In this document: one piece after another, positions 1 to 9,859 of the stretch | How the letters are laid out: the number at the start of each line of letters is the position of its first letter | Numbering within the stretch: the stretch's first letter is position 1 | Source: Drosophila miranda | Taxonomy: Eukaryota; Arthropoda; Insecta; Diptera; Drosophilidae | Assembly: GCF_003369915.1 (NCBI RefSeq) | Contig: NW_022881625.1 | Coordinates: forward strand, 496,001-560,000 | Direction of reading: 5' to 3' | Length of the DNA stretch: 64,000 nt | Notes under the pieces: model-generated | What the model saw: the letters and a program-made list of their open reading frames with translations, nothing else | Told to the model about the DNA's origin: nothing | Databases searched by the model: none | Position numbers and translations under genes: made by a program

Positions 1-44
1 TCCAACAAACAGCAGTGCAAGAGGATCTGGCTGGCGACTCGCAC
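1..44 (+). mobile_element. Fragment of Jockey-like element (endonuclease-RT linker)
   Basis: These bases are the reverse complement of 29219-29262, inside the linker upstream of the reverse transcriptase of element E. The copy is therefore in plus orientation, opposite to the A-E array. It is cut by the gap that starts at 46, so its extent is unknown. Confidence 0.8.
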
Positions 45-45
45 C

Positions 46-95
46 NNNNNNNNNNNNNNNNNNNNNNNNNNNNNNNNNNNNNNNNNNNNNNNNNN
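46..95. other. Assembly gap (50 N)
   Basis: Fifty undetermined bases. They separate a Jockey-like sliver from 88-bp repeats, so the join across them is not supported by sequence. Confidence 0.99.
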
Positions 96-430
96 TTCTG
101 TCAACGCGGCTTCGTCTGTGTAAAGTGCGGTGGTTTCGTCCACCGCACCAGCTAAATGCCAAAGTTGCGGCGGTTTAACAACTTCTGTCAACGCGGCTTC
201 GTCTGTGTAAAGTGCGGTGGTTTCGTCCACCGCACCCAGCTAAATGCCAAAGTTGCGGCGGTACGCACCCAGCCAACTACAGGGCCTATGCTGATGCTGA
301 TATGAGGATCAGCCTTGCGCCGCCACTTATATGAAGCCCGCTCCGAGGACGGGAACGGACTGAAAAGACGCAATCCATTGTAAAAGAAAACACATGTTAA
401 TGTTAAGTCTAGTGTTACCTTAACTTTTGT
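96..430 (-). repeat. Zinc-knuckle-like 88-bp repeats and flank (N segment, reversed)
   Basis: Two units start at TTCTGTCAACGCGG (96 and 183), 87-88 bp apart, followed by the conserved flank ending in GTTACCTTAAC. On the plus strand one frame reads CVKCGGFVH, like the second half of a retrotransposon Gag CCHC knuckle, and another reads KCQSCGG. No frame stays open through the unit, so this is at best a relic of gag. Orientation is reversed relative to copies at 35347, 42501, 49481, 61695 and 63028. Confidence 0.6.
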
Positions 431-1500
431 AAGGAAGCGATCCTGGGCTGGGGTACATATCTCAGTCTACTCCAGGGTCGAAAATACAGCAATATTTATA
501 ATTTGCCGGGACTCCGTAATTCGGACCGGCGATGGGGGACGGGGCCGCAGTCCGCGGACGGGGGCGATCGTAGCGTGGGACGGGGCAATTGGTTTCACCG
601 AGAACACTCCGGTTATCGCCGAATAGCGCCTTCAGGGCCCCACCGAACTCAGAATCAATACGGAGGTCTTTACTATGCGATAATACCGACAGGTGTCGCC
701 GAGAGTACCTAGGCTATCGCCGGACAGTACTTACGGGACCCCGCCGGCCTGAGAGTTACTACGAAGCGGAAAGGGGGACTATGCTATGCGGGAATACCGA
801 CAAGTATCGCCGAGAGTACCTAGGCTATCGCCGGACGGTACTTACGGGACCCTGTCGGCCTAAGAATTACTACGACGCGGAAAGGGGACTTTGCTATGCG
901 GAAATACCGGCAAGGATCGCCGGGGAGTACCTAGGCTATCGCCGGACGGTACTCACGGGACCCTGTCGGCCTAAGAATTACTACGACGCGGAAAGGGGAA
1001 CTTTGCTATGCGGGAATACCGACAAGTATCGCCGAGAGTACCTAGGCTATCGCCGGACGGTACTTACGGGACCCTGTCGGCCTAAGAATTACTACGACGC
1101 GGAAAGGGGACTTTGCTATGCGGAAATACCGGCAAGTATCGCCGAGAGTACCTAGGCTATCGCCGGACGGTACTTACGGGACCCTGTCGGCCTAAGAATT
1201 ACTACGACGCGGAAAGGGGAACTTTGCTATGCGGAAATACCGACAAGTATCGCCGAGAATGCCTAGGCAATCGCCGGATAGCACTTACGGGACGCCGCCG
1301 AACTAAGAATTACTACGGGGGTCGGGATATCGACAGGCATCGCCGAGAATGCCTAGGCAATCGCCGGATAGCACTTACGGGACGCTGTCGAACTAAGAAT
1401 TACTACGGAGGTCGGGGGTACCGACGCGTATCGCCGAGAGCGCTTAGGCAATCGCCGGATAGCACTCACGGACACTATCGGGCTAAACATTACGGCGAAA
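431..1500 (-). repeat. 111-bp tandem repeat array 1 (reversed)
   Basis: From about 690 a 111-bp unit recurs (landmark CCTAGGCTATCGCCGG), preceded by a GC-rich lead-in and followed by two or three diverged units (CCTAGGCAATCGCCGG). On the plus strand the units read as a 37-residue repeat containing REYLGYRRTVLTGPCRPKNY, broken by small indels where some units are 1 bp short. On the minus strand each unit contains ACTTACGG or ACTCACGG inverted, that is a GTAAGT or GTGAGT donor-like site. It is the same family as the arrays at 33400, 40341, 48300 and 60320. Confidence 0.85.
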
Positions 1501-1705
1501 ATCTTTATCATACGGGGCAGGTATGCATATCCCTCGCATGCCACAACAAAAATGAACAACGGACGCTGCCGCCATCGAAGCCATTAAATAAAACATGAAC
1601 GAATAAAAATGCTGCCATACACACTTGCAAAATCATACGGCCTGACAAATTCAAATCGAATGCAGTGCGTTGGTGATTGCTAGAATAGCCAAAAACAGAC
1701 ACACA
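1501..1705 (-). repeat. Array-flanking segment of the macro-repeat (reversed), LTR insertion site
   Basis: Reverse complement of the segment at 60115-60300: CA-rich stretch, GCCATTAAATAAAACAT, and the inverted splice-acceptor-like TGATTGCTAGAATAGCC. It is interrupted at 1705 in the tract AGACACACA by the LTR element, whereas the copy at 34140 continues into a CA-rich tract. Confidence 0.8.
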
Positions 1706-4139
1706 TGTAGCGGGCCTGAAGCGACGTAGAAGAAGTCGATAGGTTTGGCGGGAAGGATTAATCGGCTAAGATTTGAAAGAAAAATTGAAAGTCAAGACCA
1801 TGATATCGATCTCGGGGCCAGGATGCATGCTGCCACCCTTTGACAGGCACAGGGTTACTTTGACCTGTTAACAGGCGCAGGGTTACTTTGACCTGTTAAC
1901 GCGCAGAGATGCTTTGGACATCTGACAGGCCATGTCAAATTCCTTTTCCGGTTAAAGATCTCGTCGAGAACGGGTGTGCGCGCAAACGAATCTTTTGTAA
2001 GAAGTGCCATCATAGGAAAATTCCATTGTGAAACAACTCGACACTGTACGGAAAAGACATACCTTTCGGTTGATCGCGATATTTTGGGTGAGTGCGATTG
2101 GAAAAATCCACAGAACAGGTTTTCATCTGATTTTCTGCAGCTCACGCAACCGCTGATTCCCTTGCTCGTACAAGTGGAGTGACGGGGCGACAGATCCTGC
2201 TCGGAGGAAAGACGCCACAGCTTCAAAGACCGGACGGTCTTTCGCTTATTGCGTGGGGCAGCGACCCACGCTATTTAAACGCACCCCATCGTCCAGTCGC
2301 CGTCTAAGTAAGCCGCAGAGCGCAGTCAGCCGGAGGCTGGAATAAGCAAACGCCTTCCCGCTTGGGACCCTTCGCCTGCGAGGAGCACCCTAGACAGGGT
2401 TAAACAGCAGCGCGCGCCAAGGCGCGTGAAGAAGAAGCAGGAGCAAATCAGGGATGCTGCAATGCTAAAGCCACCTGCGGCCTTCGTTTTCTCGGTTGCC
2501 CGAGCGCAGACCATGCTGCAGTGATGAAGCCAACTGCGGCCATCGTCTTCCTGGTTGCCCAATCGTCGGCCAAACAGAGGCAGAATTCTCCGCCTTCGGC
2601 TGTCCTCTTCGCCCCGACTCTGTCCAGGATTCCTCTTCCAGCAGCTTCAGGGAGCACAGTTCACCAAATCATAGGGTTTAGCGGAGGCTAGCCTCGTCTA
2701 TTACCATCCTAATGTTTAAAGTATAAAAATCTCACAAAATTTGTATATTCATGAAGAATAATTATCAGCCAACCTCATTAACGTTCAAGTTCCCCTGGAG
2801 TTCGGGAAATGTGTTCAGAATTTGCAGTTATAAGTATTGTTAAGACATCGCTAGTTTAATTCATTTTCGTTACACATTCGTTAAACTCATATCATGCTTT
2901 AGCAATCTTTACAAATATTCACAAGCTATTGTTGTCAGTTAAGTTCGGATTGAATTGTCAGGGAGAAAATTCCCCCAAAAGTTCTGTGGCTCCACATACA
3001 AGGAGTAGGTCGAAGTTGGGAATTCTGAGTTGTAGCAAGAGATGGAGTCTTCGTACTGTAAACCACCTTTCCGAATTAACGCTTGTTTTCAGCCTACGCC
3101 GGAAGATCGATCTTTCGTCGTTGGAAATTGAACAGTGAGTGAGTAAGCATACCTTCCAAAAGTTGAAATGTACGTAGTTTTGAAAACCAACTGATCCTTG
3201 CCCAACCTCGCGAATTTGAAACCTCTGGCCCCTGCCTATTGAGGCTTTGCCTTGAGCGATCTGATCGTTGGCTAATTAGAGATGCCATCTGCATCCAGTC
3301 ATCGACTGAACTCCGCATAGGAGATCACGTTTTGTCAGCCAGACCGGCTCTTTGATTTTCGACTCATTCCGAAGTTAAAAGATTTAATGATTTTTCCACA
3401 CTTGTGCGAAAAGCGAAAGTAACGAACTTAAAGTATTCAATGATTTTCCCATGTTATTCGAAAAGCGAAATTTATGAATATAATTAGAATTTAACTCGAA
3501 TTACAGTCTTATTATATATATACTCAATACATTATCAAATATCTTTATATACCCAACCATTACGAATCACCTATTTTTAGTAGTTATTAAGATCATTTAC
3601 TATGTTGCCATATCGGATTTAATTTTTGTGTTGAGGAAATAATGTTGAAGTTTAGATAAAAGAACAAAATGGACTCAATGCTAGCTCGCGCGTTTTCGTA
3701 AAAGGTCAAAAGGGGTCATCGAAGAACGGCTATTCCGTGAGGATGACCAAGGCAGGGTGGGTTCAGACTCCGCATAACATCTGTGGACATATACACCGAT
3801 GTCTCTCCGTTTTCCTTGGTTCTCACTTCCCTTTCCTCTTTATCCTTCTTTCCTTTCGCTTCCCTCTCTCTTCCTGTTCTCTATCCTCTTTAGCTTCGTA
3901 TCTTCTTCTCGTCAAATCTACCGTTCTAGCACAAGTCGCAGCACGCTAAATTCTGGCAATATTATTGGTAATTGCAGCCTCGAGTCTGGGTTGATCTGAG
4001 GGAGCAACAACTCCAACCCCAAAGCCGACGAGCTAGAGCCGGATGATTATTAGCGTGCACAGCTCTCTCAAATCGTAACGCCCGTTTTCGAACAGGACTC
4101 GTTGCACGTTACAGTTATAATTATTAATAATATTAAAAG
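1706..4139 (+). mobile_element. 5' LTR of gypsy-type retrotransposon
   Basis: The start is fixed by the 38 bases from TGTAGCGGGCCTGAAGCGAC, which recur exactly at 9734 just after a G-rich polypurine tract. The end is inferred from the primer binding site at 4140. The implied length of about 2.4 kb is unusual; long LTRs are known from the Osvaldo/Ulysses group of Drosophila. A terminal CA is not obvious next to the primer site, so the right boundary may be some 30 bp earlier, or the LTR may carry internal insertions. No coding region was recognised in it. Confidence 0.65.
2271..2300 (+). promoter_or_regulatory. Possible LTR promoter (TATA-like)
   Basis: CTATTTAAAC at 2271-2280 is followed about 20-25 bp later by CCAGTC, a weak initiator match. 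This position inside the LTR would suit a U3/R boundary. Sequence match only. Confidence 0.35.
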
Positions 4140-4157
4140 TGGCGCCCAACGTGGGGC
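4140..4157 (+). other. Primer binding site, tRNA-Lys
   Basis: TGGCGCCCAACGTGGGGC is complementary to the 3' 18 nt of Drosophila tRNA-Lys(CUU) including CCA, as I recall that tRNA (it ends CCCCACGTTGGGCG before CCA). tRNA-Lys primers are used by Osvaldo/Ulysses-type elements. It marks the start of the internal region. Confidence 0.85.
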
Positions 4158-4977
4158 ACCAGTGGGTACTTCGAAATATTCCACGGGGACTCCTGGATGA
4201 TTATATAGATTCTTTAATTTTTTCCCTTTTCTAAATTTTCCGCTTTTATTTTCCGGAGGAGTTATTGCCGTGTTAGAGTCCGCTTGGAAGACAGATAGAG
4301 AGAATACCCGTATTCCCTTCTGACCGCGGATTACTGGTTCGGTGACGATTTTTCCAAATATGCAAGCGACGTTAGGCCACTTTAAGCAGAGGAATTGCAG
4401 GACGAGATCGACTCCGGTTGACCACCTGACCCTGTAGAGAGTGCCGCGTCATTGGCTTATTGGTGTTCAATGTTAGATTGGTTCTTTTACGCTGCCGCGT
4501 CGGAAAATAAATAGACAGTTTTCGAGAGTCTCTTTGTCCACGGTCGCTGGAGAAAATCTTCGGTTGATTTTTCTGAAGAAGCATTAGAGGTAGCCATCGA
4601 ATACTGGAAAACCGACAAACCGTTGTTGAACAGTTGTCTGTCCGCTGCGGTGTGAGCTGCTGACGGGAACATCGTTCGTTTTGAGGAATAAGCCGGGAGA
4701 TTCCTGACTGCCCACGACCAAGCGATTTACTTGAGATTAGTACCTCTAATCTTTTTCCGTGGTGAGGGAGATATCGGTTGTATGATTAGGACCTTACGAT
4801 TCGCTGCGTAGCTGCATTGAGTTCAAGCTAGTCCAAGTTAGTTAAAGTTAGTTCAAGTGAGTTCAAGTTAGTCAATTGAGTTCATCATTGGTATTAAAGT
4901 TATTATCGGAATTGTAGGTGAATACAACAAAGTTAGGAAGAATTATAGGCACGACTTTGAGTATAGTATTTCTGGCC
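4158..4977 (+). other. Untranslated leader of LTR element with short tandem repeats
   Basis: About 820 bp between primer site and gag start with no supported coding region. From about 4817 to 4872 it holds degenerate tandem copies of a 10-bp motif like AGTTCAAGTT. The leader should contain packaging signals, but none can be identified by eye. Confidence 0.6.
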
Positions 4978-6402
4978 ATGGGTTCGGACAGATCTCCCGG
5001 AAAGGAAGCCCAAGGGGCAGGTGAAGGCGTCAGCCCGCTGTGCGCGCTGTGCCAGAAAGCCATACTGACAAAGGATGAGGTATTCGGATCGGTTTGCGAG
5101 CACGTGTTCCATCTTCCCTGTATGACCACCCATTTAAAGACTAGCAATGTTTGCCCGGTATGTAAAGGCAGGTGTAGAACTGTAAGCGGGGCGGTGCCGA
5201 AGGTAGTAGCGCAAAATACTCGCGCTCAGTCTAAGGAACGTGCCAAAGGGGGAGAAGAAGCGAGTTCTTCTAAAAATATAGATCTGGTGGCAATGGAACA
5301 GAGATTGCTCACTTCACTAAGCAAACGAATGGCAGAACTGATTCAAAGCTCGGTAGTTGATTCAATGCAACAGTTAACCCGAACCTCAAGTCAGTCCACT
5401 GTCACCGCAGCTTTAGACCGTTCTTCAACGCCGTTGTCCGAGCAGTTGCAAGCAACCAACTATGGTGAGGGAACTAGTCCTGGCCATAGACTAGAACCCC
5501 AAAGCATAGCTCATCCGTCACTATTGAGAAGCGGTTTTTCTGATTTATCCCAGAGACCGGACAAAGTAGTCCATATACTTAATGGCTGGAAAATTAAGTT
5601 CTCGGGAGTCGGAGTATCGATAGATAACTTCATATATAGAGTAGAGGCATTGACCCATCAAACTTTGGAAAGAAATTTTTCCGTGCTTTGCCGGAATGTG
5701 AGTGTTTTGTTTGAAGGCCAAGCTAACGAGTTCTACTGGCGACATCACAAGGCCGTAGTTGAAGTTCAATGGAATACTTTATGTGCTGCCTTACGACTTC
5801 AGTTTCGCCAAGAAAAAGATGACGTCGACATCGAAGAGCTGATCCGAAACCGAAAGCAAAGGGCAAGCGAGACTTTCGATAGTTTTTACGATAGCATCTC
5901 TAACTTGACCGATCAGTTGGAAGTACCCTGGACCATTCGGAAGTTGGTCCGTGTATTAAAGAACAACCTGCGTCCGGAAATTCGCCATGAGCTGTTGAAT
6001 ATCGATTTAAAAAGTGTACAGGAGCTCAGGGAAGTGTGCCGCAGGCGGGAGATGTTTTTAGAAGACGTCAAAAGTACGAATGGGTATACCAAAGCTGTTC
6101 CATTTCGACGTGAAGTATCAGAACTACTGCTAGATCGGGAGCTACGAGAAGACTCAGACACCGAGAGGGTGTTGGCGGTAGAAGCCATCTCGTTAATCTG
6201 CTGGAACTGTCATCAGACCGGTCACAGATATCAAGATTGCGTTTCAGAACGAAAAGTTTTTTGTTACGGCTGTGGAGCCGCGAACACTTATAAACCAAGT
6301 TGCGAAAAGTGTACAAAAAACTCCAAGTCCAGCACGCCGAAGTCGCAGTACAAACTGAAGACTTCGAGTGTGCTTCGCCATCAAGGCACAAACACCGATT
6401 AA
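4978..6402 (+). CDS. gag: Gag polyprotein with N-terminal RING-H2 finger
   Basis: Structural protein of the LTR element, 474 residues from the first in-frame ATG (MGSDRS); the frame is open further upstream but has no earlier ATG. Near the N-terminus lies a textbook RING-H2 spacing: C22-x2-C25-x14-C40-x-H42-x2-H45-x2-C48-x10-C59-x2-C62. RING-H2 folds bind two zinc ions and commonly act as E3 ubiquitin ligases. A central region (about 185-390) resembles retrotransposon capsid, with a tryptophan-containing FYWRHH stretch. Around residue 408 is a CCHC zinc knuckle (CWNCHQTGHRYQDC, exact C-x2-C-x4-H-x4-C), then a second cysteine cluster (CYGCG...CEKC). The frame is intact. Pol follows in the -1 frame and overlaps the gag 3' end. 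Capsid and nucleocapsid roles are from the family; an E3 role is inference. Confidence 0.85.
   Translation: MGSDRSPGKEAQGAGEGVSPLCALCQKAILTKDEVFGSVCEHVFHLPCMTTHLKTSNVCPVCKGRCRTVSGAVPKVVAQNTRAQSKERAKGGEEASSSKNIDLVAMEQRLLTSLSKRMAELIQSSVVDSMQQLTRTSSQSTVTAALDRSSTPLSEQLQATNYGEGTSPGHRLEPQSIAHPSLLRSGFSDLSQRPDKVVHILNGWKIKFSGVGVSIDNFIYRVEALTHQTLERNFSVLCRNVSVLFEGQANEFYWRHHKAVVEVQWNTLCAALRLQFRQEKDDVDIEELIRNRKQRASETFDSFYDSISNLTDQLEVPWTIRKLVRVLKNNLRPEIRHELLNIDLKSVQELREVCRRREMFLEDVKSTNGYTKAVPFRREVSELLLDRELREDSDTERVLAVEAISLICWNCHQTGHRYQDCVSERKVFCYGCGAANTYKPSCEKCTKNSKSSTPKSQYKLKTSSVLRHQGTNTD
6315..6321 (+). promoter_or_regulatory. -1 ribosomal frameshift slippery heptamer
   Basis: A AAA AAC in the gag reading frame (codons ACA AAA AAC), followed directly in the -1 frame by the codons that begin pol. 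It lies 29 codons before the gag stop. This is a classic retroviral slippery heptamer and explains the gag-pol junction; no downstream pseudoknot was modelled. Confidence 0.8.
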
Positions 6403-9400
6403 CTTCGGAGCCAACAACAGTGACATCACTGATTACACCGGACTTTCAAAAAAGCAACAATGATTTAGCGTTGGATTGCAAACTCGGATCAAAAAAAATT
6501 TTAACTGGCTGTGAATTACCAGAGACCGTAGGGAAGAATAAATCTCGGGGAAAGAAGCGAATGATTCGATTCTGGCAAGAAGTAAAGAGGAGTAAATCAG
6601 GTGTGGCGTATCTAAGCGCTCTCTCTGAAATGGCTAGAGATCCTCGTCCGTTTTTACCGATTCAACTGTTAGACCGCACAGTATACGGTTTGCTGGATTC
6701 AGGAGCGTCCATCAGCTGTATAGGAGGTAACTTAGCGAGCGAAGTGATGTGCGGAAACGTACCTTACAAGAGAATCACGGAAAAGGCTAAAACCGCTGAT
6801 GGAAGAGCACAACGGATAGCAGGGAAAATGAGGATAGACATCGAATACGGAGGTGATAAAAAGTCACTAGAGATTTATTTGATTCCTTCATTGAAACATG
6901 ACCTATATCTCGGAATTGATTTCTGGAATTTATACGATTTACTGCCTAGTAGGTTGAGGGTATCAGAAATAGAGGCTCCGCCAACGAAGGATAGTGAGGA
7001 ACAACATTCGTTAACCAGAACCCAAAAGGACCAACTGTCCAAGGTCATAGACGCTTATCCCTCGTTCGCTGTAAATGGCTTAGGTAAAACGAACTTAATC
7101 ACACACGTGATCGACGTAGGAAATGCCAAGCCAGTAAAACAAAGGCATTTTCCTGTTTCGCCAGCCGTTGAAAAGGCCATGTATACCGAAATAGACCGGA
7201 TGTTACAGTTAGTTGTGATTGAGGAATCGGACAGTCCGTGGTCCTCACCGATAGTAATGGTTACTAAGCCCGGAAAGGTTCGGATCTGCTTAGATTGTCA
7301 AAAGGTAAACGGTTTCACAGAAAAGGACGCTTATCCTTTGCCTCAGATTAGTGGCATTCTTAGCCGACTGCCGAATCCAGAATACATCACGAGTCTTGAT
7401 TTGAAGGACGCCTACTGGCAAGTACCGTTACAGCTCAAGTCTCGTGATAAGACCGCGTTTACGGTTCCGGGTAGGCCTCTGTACCAATTCAAGGTAATGC
7501 CGTTTGGATTGTGTAATGCCACCAGCACCATGTCTCGCTTAATGGATAAAGTAGTTCCAGCCCGGTTGCGGAACGAAGTATTCGTTTATTTAGACGATTT
7601 ATTAGTTGTTTCCTCGAATTTTGAAAAACACCTAGAGGTTTTGTCAGAGATATCTAGGCATCTGAAACAAGCAGGATTGACGATCAATACTGCTAAAAGT
7701 CATTTCTGCATGCGACGAGTGCGTTACCTAGGTCATGTCATAGGAGATGGGGGTATCCGGACAGATCCCGAGAAGATCAAGGCGATCACCAGTTATCCCT
7801 TACCCAAAACTCTAAAGGGACTGAGAAGTTTTATGGGTTTATGTGGATGGTATCGTAAATTCGTACCAAATTTCGCTTCGCTCTCTGCTCCATTAACGGA
7901 CGTCATGACCACCAAACGGAAATTCACTTTGACGGATGAAGCGGTAAAAGCTTTTGACGCCTTGAAGCAATGTCTCTGTGAAGCCCCGGTACTGAGAAGT
8001 CCAGATTTTACAAAACCTTTCTACATTCATTGCGACGCCAGCAAAACAGGAGTGGTAGGAGTATTAGTACAGTTGTCCAAAGAGGGAGACGAATGCCCTA
8101 TTGCCTTCGTTTCAAAGAAGTTGAACAGAGCGCAACGTAATTACACTGTGACGGAGCAGGAATGCTTGGCGGCAATAGTATCTTTGAAGAACTTCAGAGC
8201 ATACGTGGAAGGTCATGAGTTCACGATCATAACCGATCACGCCTCGTTAAAATGGCTTATGTCTAACACAGATCTAAGTTCCCGGTTAGCTCGTTGGGCC
8301 ATTGCTCTGCAGAGGTATCGATTCAAGATCGAACATCGTAAAGGTGCGCAGAACGTAGTACCCGATTTTTTGTCCCGGGTCAACGAAGCTGAAGTAGCAG
8401 CTTTGGATTCACCTGATGGGTCGTGGGTCGATTTATCTTCTAAACACTTCTTATCGTCCGAATATACGGATTTAGTACAGAAGGTCCAGGCTAACCAGGA
8501 CCAGCTGCCTGACTTAAAAACGGATAAGGGATTTGTGTACCGTCGCGCTGAACATCTGACCGGAGAACAAGTTCACGACGAGTACGCTTGGAAGCTGTGG
8601 ATACCAAAGATAATGGTTCCCGACGTGCTTGCGCGCGCTCACGACAATTCGTTAGCGTCCCAAGGAGGAATCCACAAGACTATTGAACGCATAAGGCGAC
8701 ATTATTTCTGGCCTGGTCTAGTATCCGACGTAAAAGCACACATCAATGCTTGTCTCGTGTGTAAGACGACCAAAGCCCCGAATTATGTTCTTCAACCTCC
8801 GTTAGGGAAAGCGCCGGAGAGTCAGCGGTTCTTTCAAAGACTGTTCGTGGATTTCCTGGGACCTTATCCCAGGTCGAGAGGCGGAAACATAGGCATTTTT
8901 ATCGTACTGGACCACTTCTCGAAATACATCTTCCTGAAGCCCGTCAAGAAAATAAGCGCTGACGTGGTGGTTAAGTATCTCGAAACTGAATTATTCATGA
9001 CGTTTGGTGTTCCCGAAACAATCGTATCTGATAATGGACCCCAGCTCCGATCCGAAACGTTTCGAAAGCTTTTAAGTCGGTTTGAAATAACACACACTTT
9101 AACGGCCGTGCATTCACCGCAAGCGAACGCCTCTGAGCGTGTGAACCGGTCAGTGATTAGCGGGATCAGGGCGTACCTACGAACCGATCAGAAGGATTGG
9201 GACAAGCACCTAAGTCGCATTTCATGTGCGCTAAGATCCGCGTCTCATGCTAGTATAGGGACTACCCCGTACTACATGGTGTTTGGCCAGCATATGGTCA
9301 CCGCCGGGTCGACATATTCGCTACTCAGGAAATTAAAGTTACTAGACGATCGATCCTTGGTATTCAACAGACCCGACTCGCTTGAAATCATACGCAAGGG

Positions 9401-9665
9401 CGCCTGTGTACAAATGCAGAAGATGCACGATCAAAACGAGAAGCGATACAACCTGCGCTCAAGACAAGTAGATTTCGCCGTAGGTCAGGAAGTGTTCCGG
9501 AGGAACTTCAAGCAAAGCTGCTTCCAAACAGGGTACAGTGCCAAATTTGGACAAGCGTTTGTGAAGGCTCGAGTTCGAAGAAAGCTTGGCGGTGCGTATT
9601 ATGAATTGGAAGACTTGCAAGGACGATCTTTGGGGAACTACCACGCAAAGGACATACGACAATGA
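6321..9665 (+). CDS. pol: Pol polyprotein: protease, reverse transcriptase, RNase H, integrase
   Basis: About 1114 residues expressed as Gag-Pol by -1 frameshift. In order: aspartic protease (LLDSGASISCIGG near 6690); reverse transcriptase with FGLCNA and the catalytic YLDDLLV near 7590; Ty3/gypsy-type RNase H (HCDASKTG near 8030, TDHASLKWL near 8240); integrase with an H...H...CLVC zinc region near 8640-8765, then core residues D (LFVDFLGPY, near 8850), D (SDNGPQ, near 9030) and E (NASERVNR, near 9133). I count 34 residues between the second D and the E, against 35 in many retroviral integrases. The frame is uninterrupted, suggesting recent activity. Domain order RT-RH-IN places it in the gypsy superfamily. 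No env-like frame follows; pol ends 68 bp before the 3' LTR. Long LTR plus tRNA-Lys primer suggest the Osvaldo/Ulysses lineage (inference). Confidence 0.9.
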   Translation, partial: LQVQHAEVAVQTEDFECASPSRHKHRLTSEPTTVTSLITPDFQKSNNDLALDCKLGSKKILTGCELPETVGKNKSRGKKRMIRFWQEVKRSKSGVAYLSALSEMARDPRPFLPIQLLDRTVYGLLDSGASISCIGGNLASEVMCGNVPYKRITEKAKTADGRAQRIAGKMRIDIEYGGDKKSLEIYLIPSLKHDLYLGIDFWNLYDLLPSRLRVSEIEAPPTKDSEEQHSLTRTQKDQLSKVIDAYPSFAVNGLGKTNLITHVIDVGNAKPVKQRHFPVSPAVEKAMYTEIDRMLQLVVIEESDSPWSSPIVMVTKPGKVRICLDCQKVNGFTEKDAYPLPQISGILSRLPNPEYITSLDLKDAYWQVPLQLKSRDKTAFTVPGRPLYQFKVMPFGLCNATSTMSRLMDKVVPARLRNEVFVYLDDLLVVSSNFEKHLEVLSEISRHLKQAGLTINTAKSHFCMRRVRYLGHVIGDGGIRTDPEKIKAITSYPLPKTLKGLRSFMGLCGWYRKFVPNFASLSAPLTDVMTTKRKFTLTDEAVKAFDALKQCLCEAPVLRSPDFTKPFYIHCDASKTGVVGVLVQLSKEGDECPIAFVSKKLNRAQRNYTVTEQECLAAIVSLKNFRAYVEGHEFTIITDHASLKWLMSNTDLSSRLARWAIALQRYRFKIEHRKGAQNVVPDFLSRVNEAEVAALDSPDGSWVDLSSKHFLSSEYTDLVQKVQANQDQLPDLKTDKGFVYRRAEHLTGEQVHDEYAWKLWIPKIMVPDVLARAHDNSLASQGGIHKTIERIRRHYFWPGLVSDVKAHINACLVCKTTKAPNYVLQPPLGKAPESQRFFQRLFVDFLGPYPRSRGGNIGIFIVLDHFSKYIFLKPVKKISADVVVKYLETELFMTFGVPETIVSDNGPQLRSETFRKLLSRFEITHTLTAVHSPQANASERVNRSVISGIRAYLRTDQKDWDKHLSRISCALRSASHASIGTTPYYMVFGQHMVTAGSTYSLLRKLKLLDDRSLVFNRPDSLEIIRKGACVQMQKMHDQNEKRYNLRSRQVDFAVGQEVFRRNFKQSCFQTGYSAKFGQAFVKARVRRKLGGAYYELEDLQGRSLGNYHAKDIRQ

Positions 9666-9714
9666 TAAGTCGCTTCATGCGGTATCAGCCTAGGAGATGT
9701 AACCACCCCTAGTC

Positions 9715-9733
9715 TGATCTGGTGGGGGGGCTT
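9715..9733 (+). other. Polypurine tract region
   Basis: A G-rich run (GGTGGGGGGG) lies three bases before the TGTAG start of the 3' LTR, the expected primer site for plus-strand DNA synthesis. Confidence 0.75.
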
Positions 9734-9771
9734 TGTAGCGGGCCTGAAGCGACGTAGAAGAAGTCGATAGG
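9734..9771 (+). mobile_element. Truncated 3' LTR (38 bp)
   Basis: Identical to 1706-1743, after which the sequence changes abruptly to LOA-clade retrotransposon. The remaining ~2.4 kb of LTR is absent, so the element is no longer complete although its genes are open. Confidence 0.85.
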
Positions 9772-9859
9772 AAAGGGCGCAACCAAGGCCCCCAACAAGC
9801 GGCCACGCTCAGCGGAGGACCCCGCAAATCAGTCAGGCCAAGCCCAGCAAGCCAAGCGG

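Noticed and set aside
4978..4998. Possible N-myristoylation of Gag (starts MGSDRS)
   Set aside because: A proline follows at residue 7, which the usual consensus excludes; no other support.
9665..9733. An env gene after pol
   Set aside because: Only 68 bp separate pol from the 3' LTR; no room.
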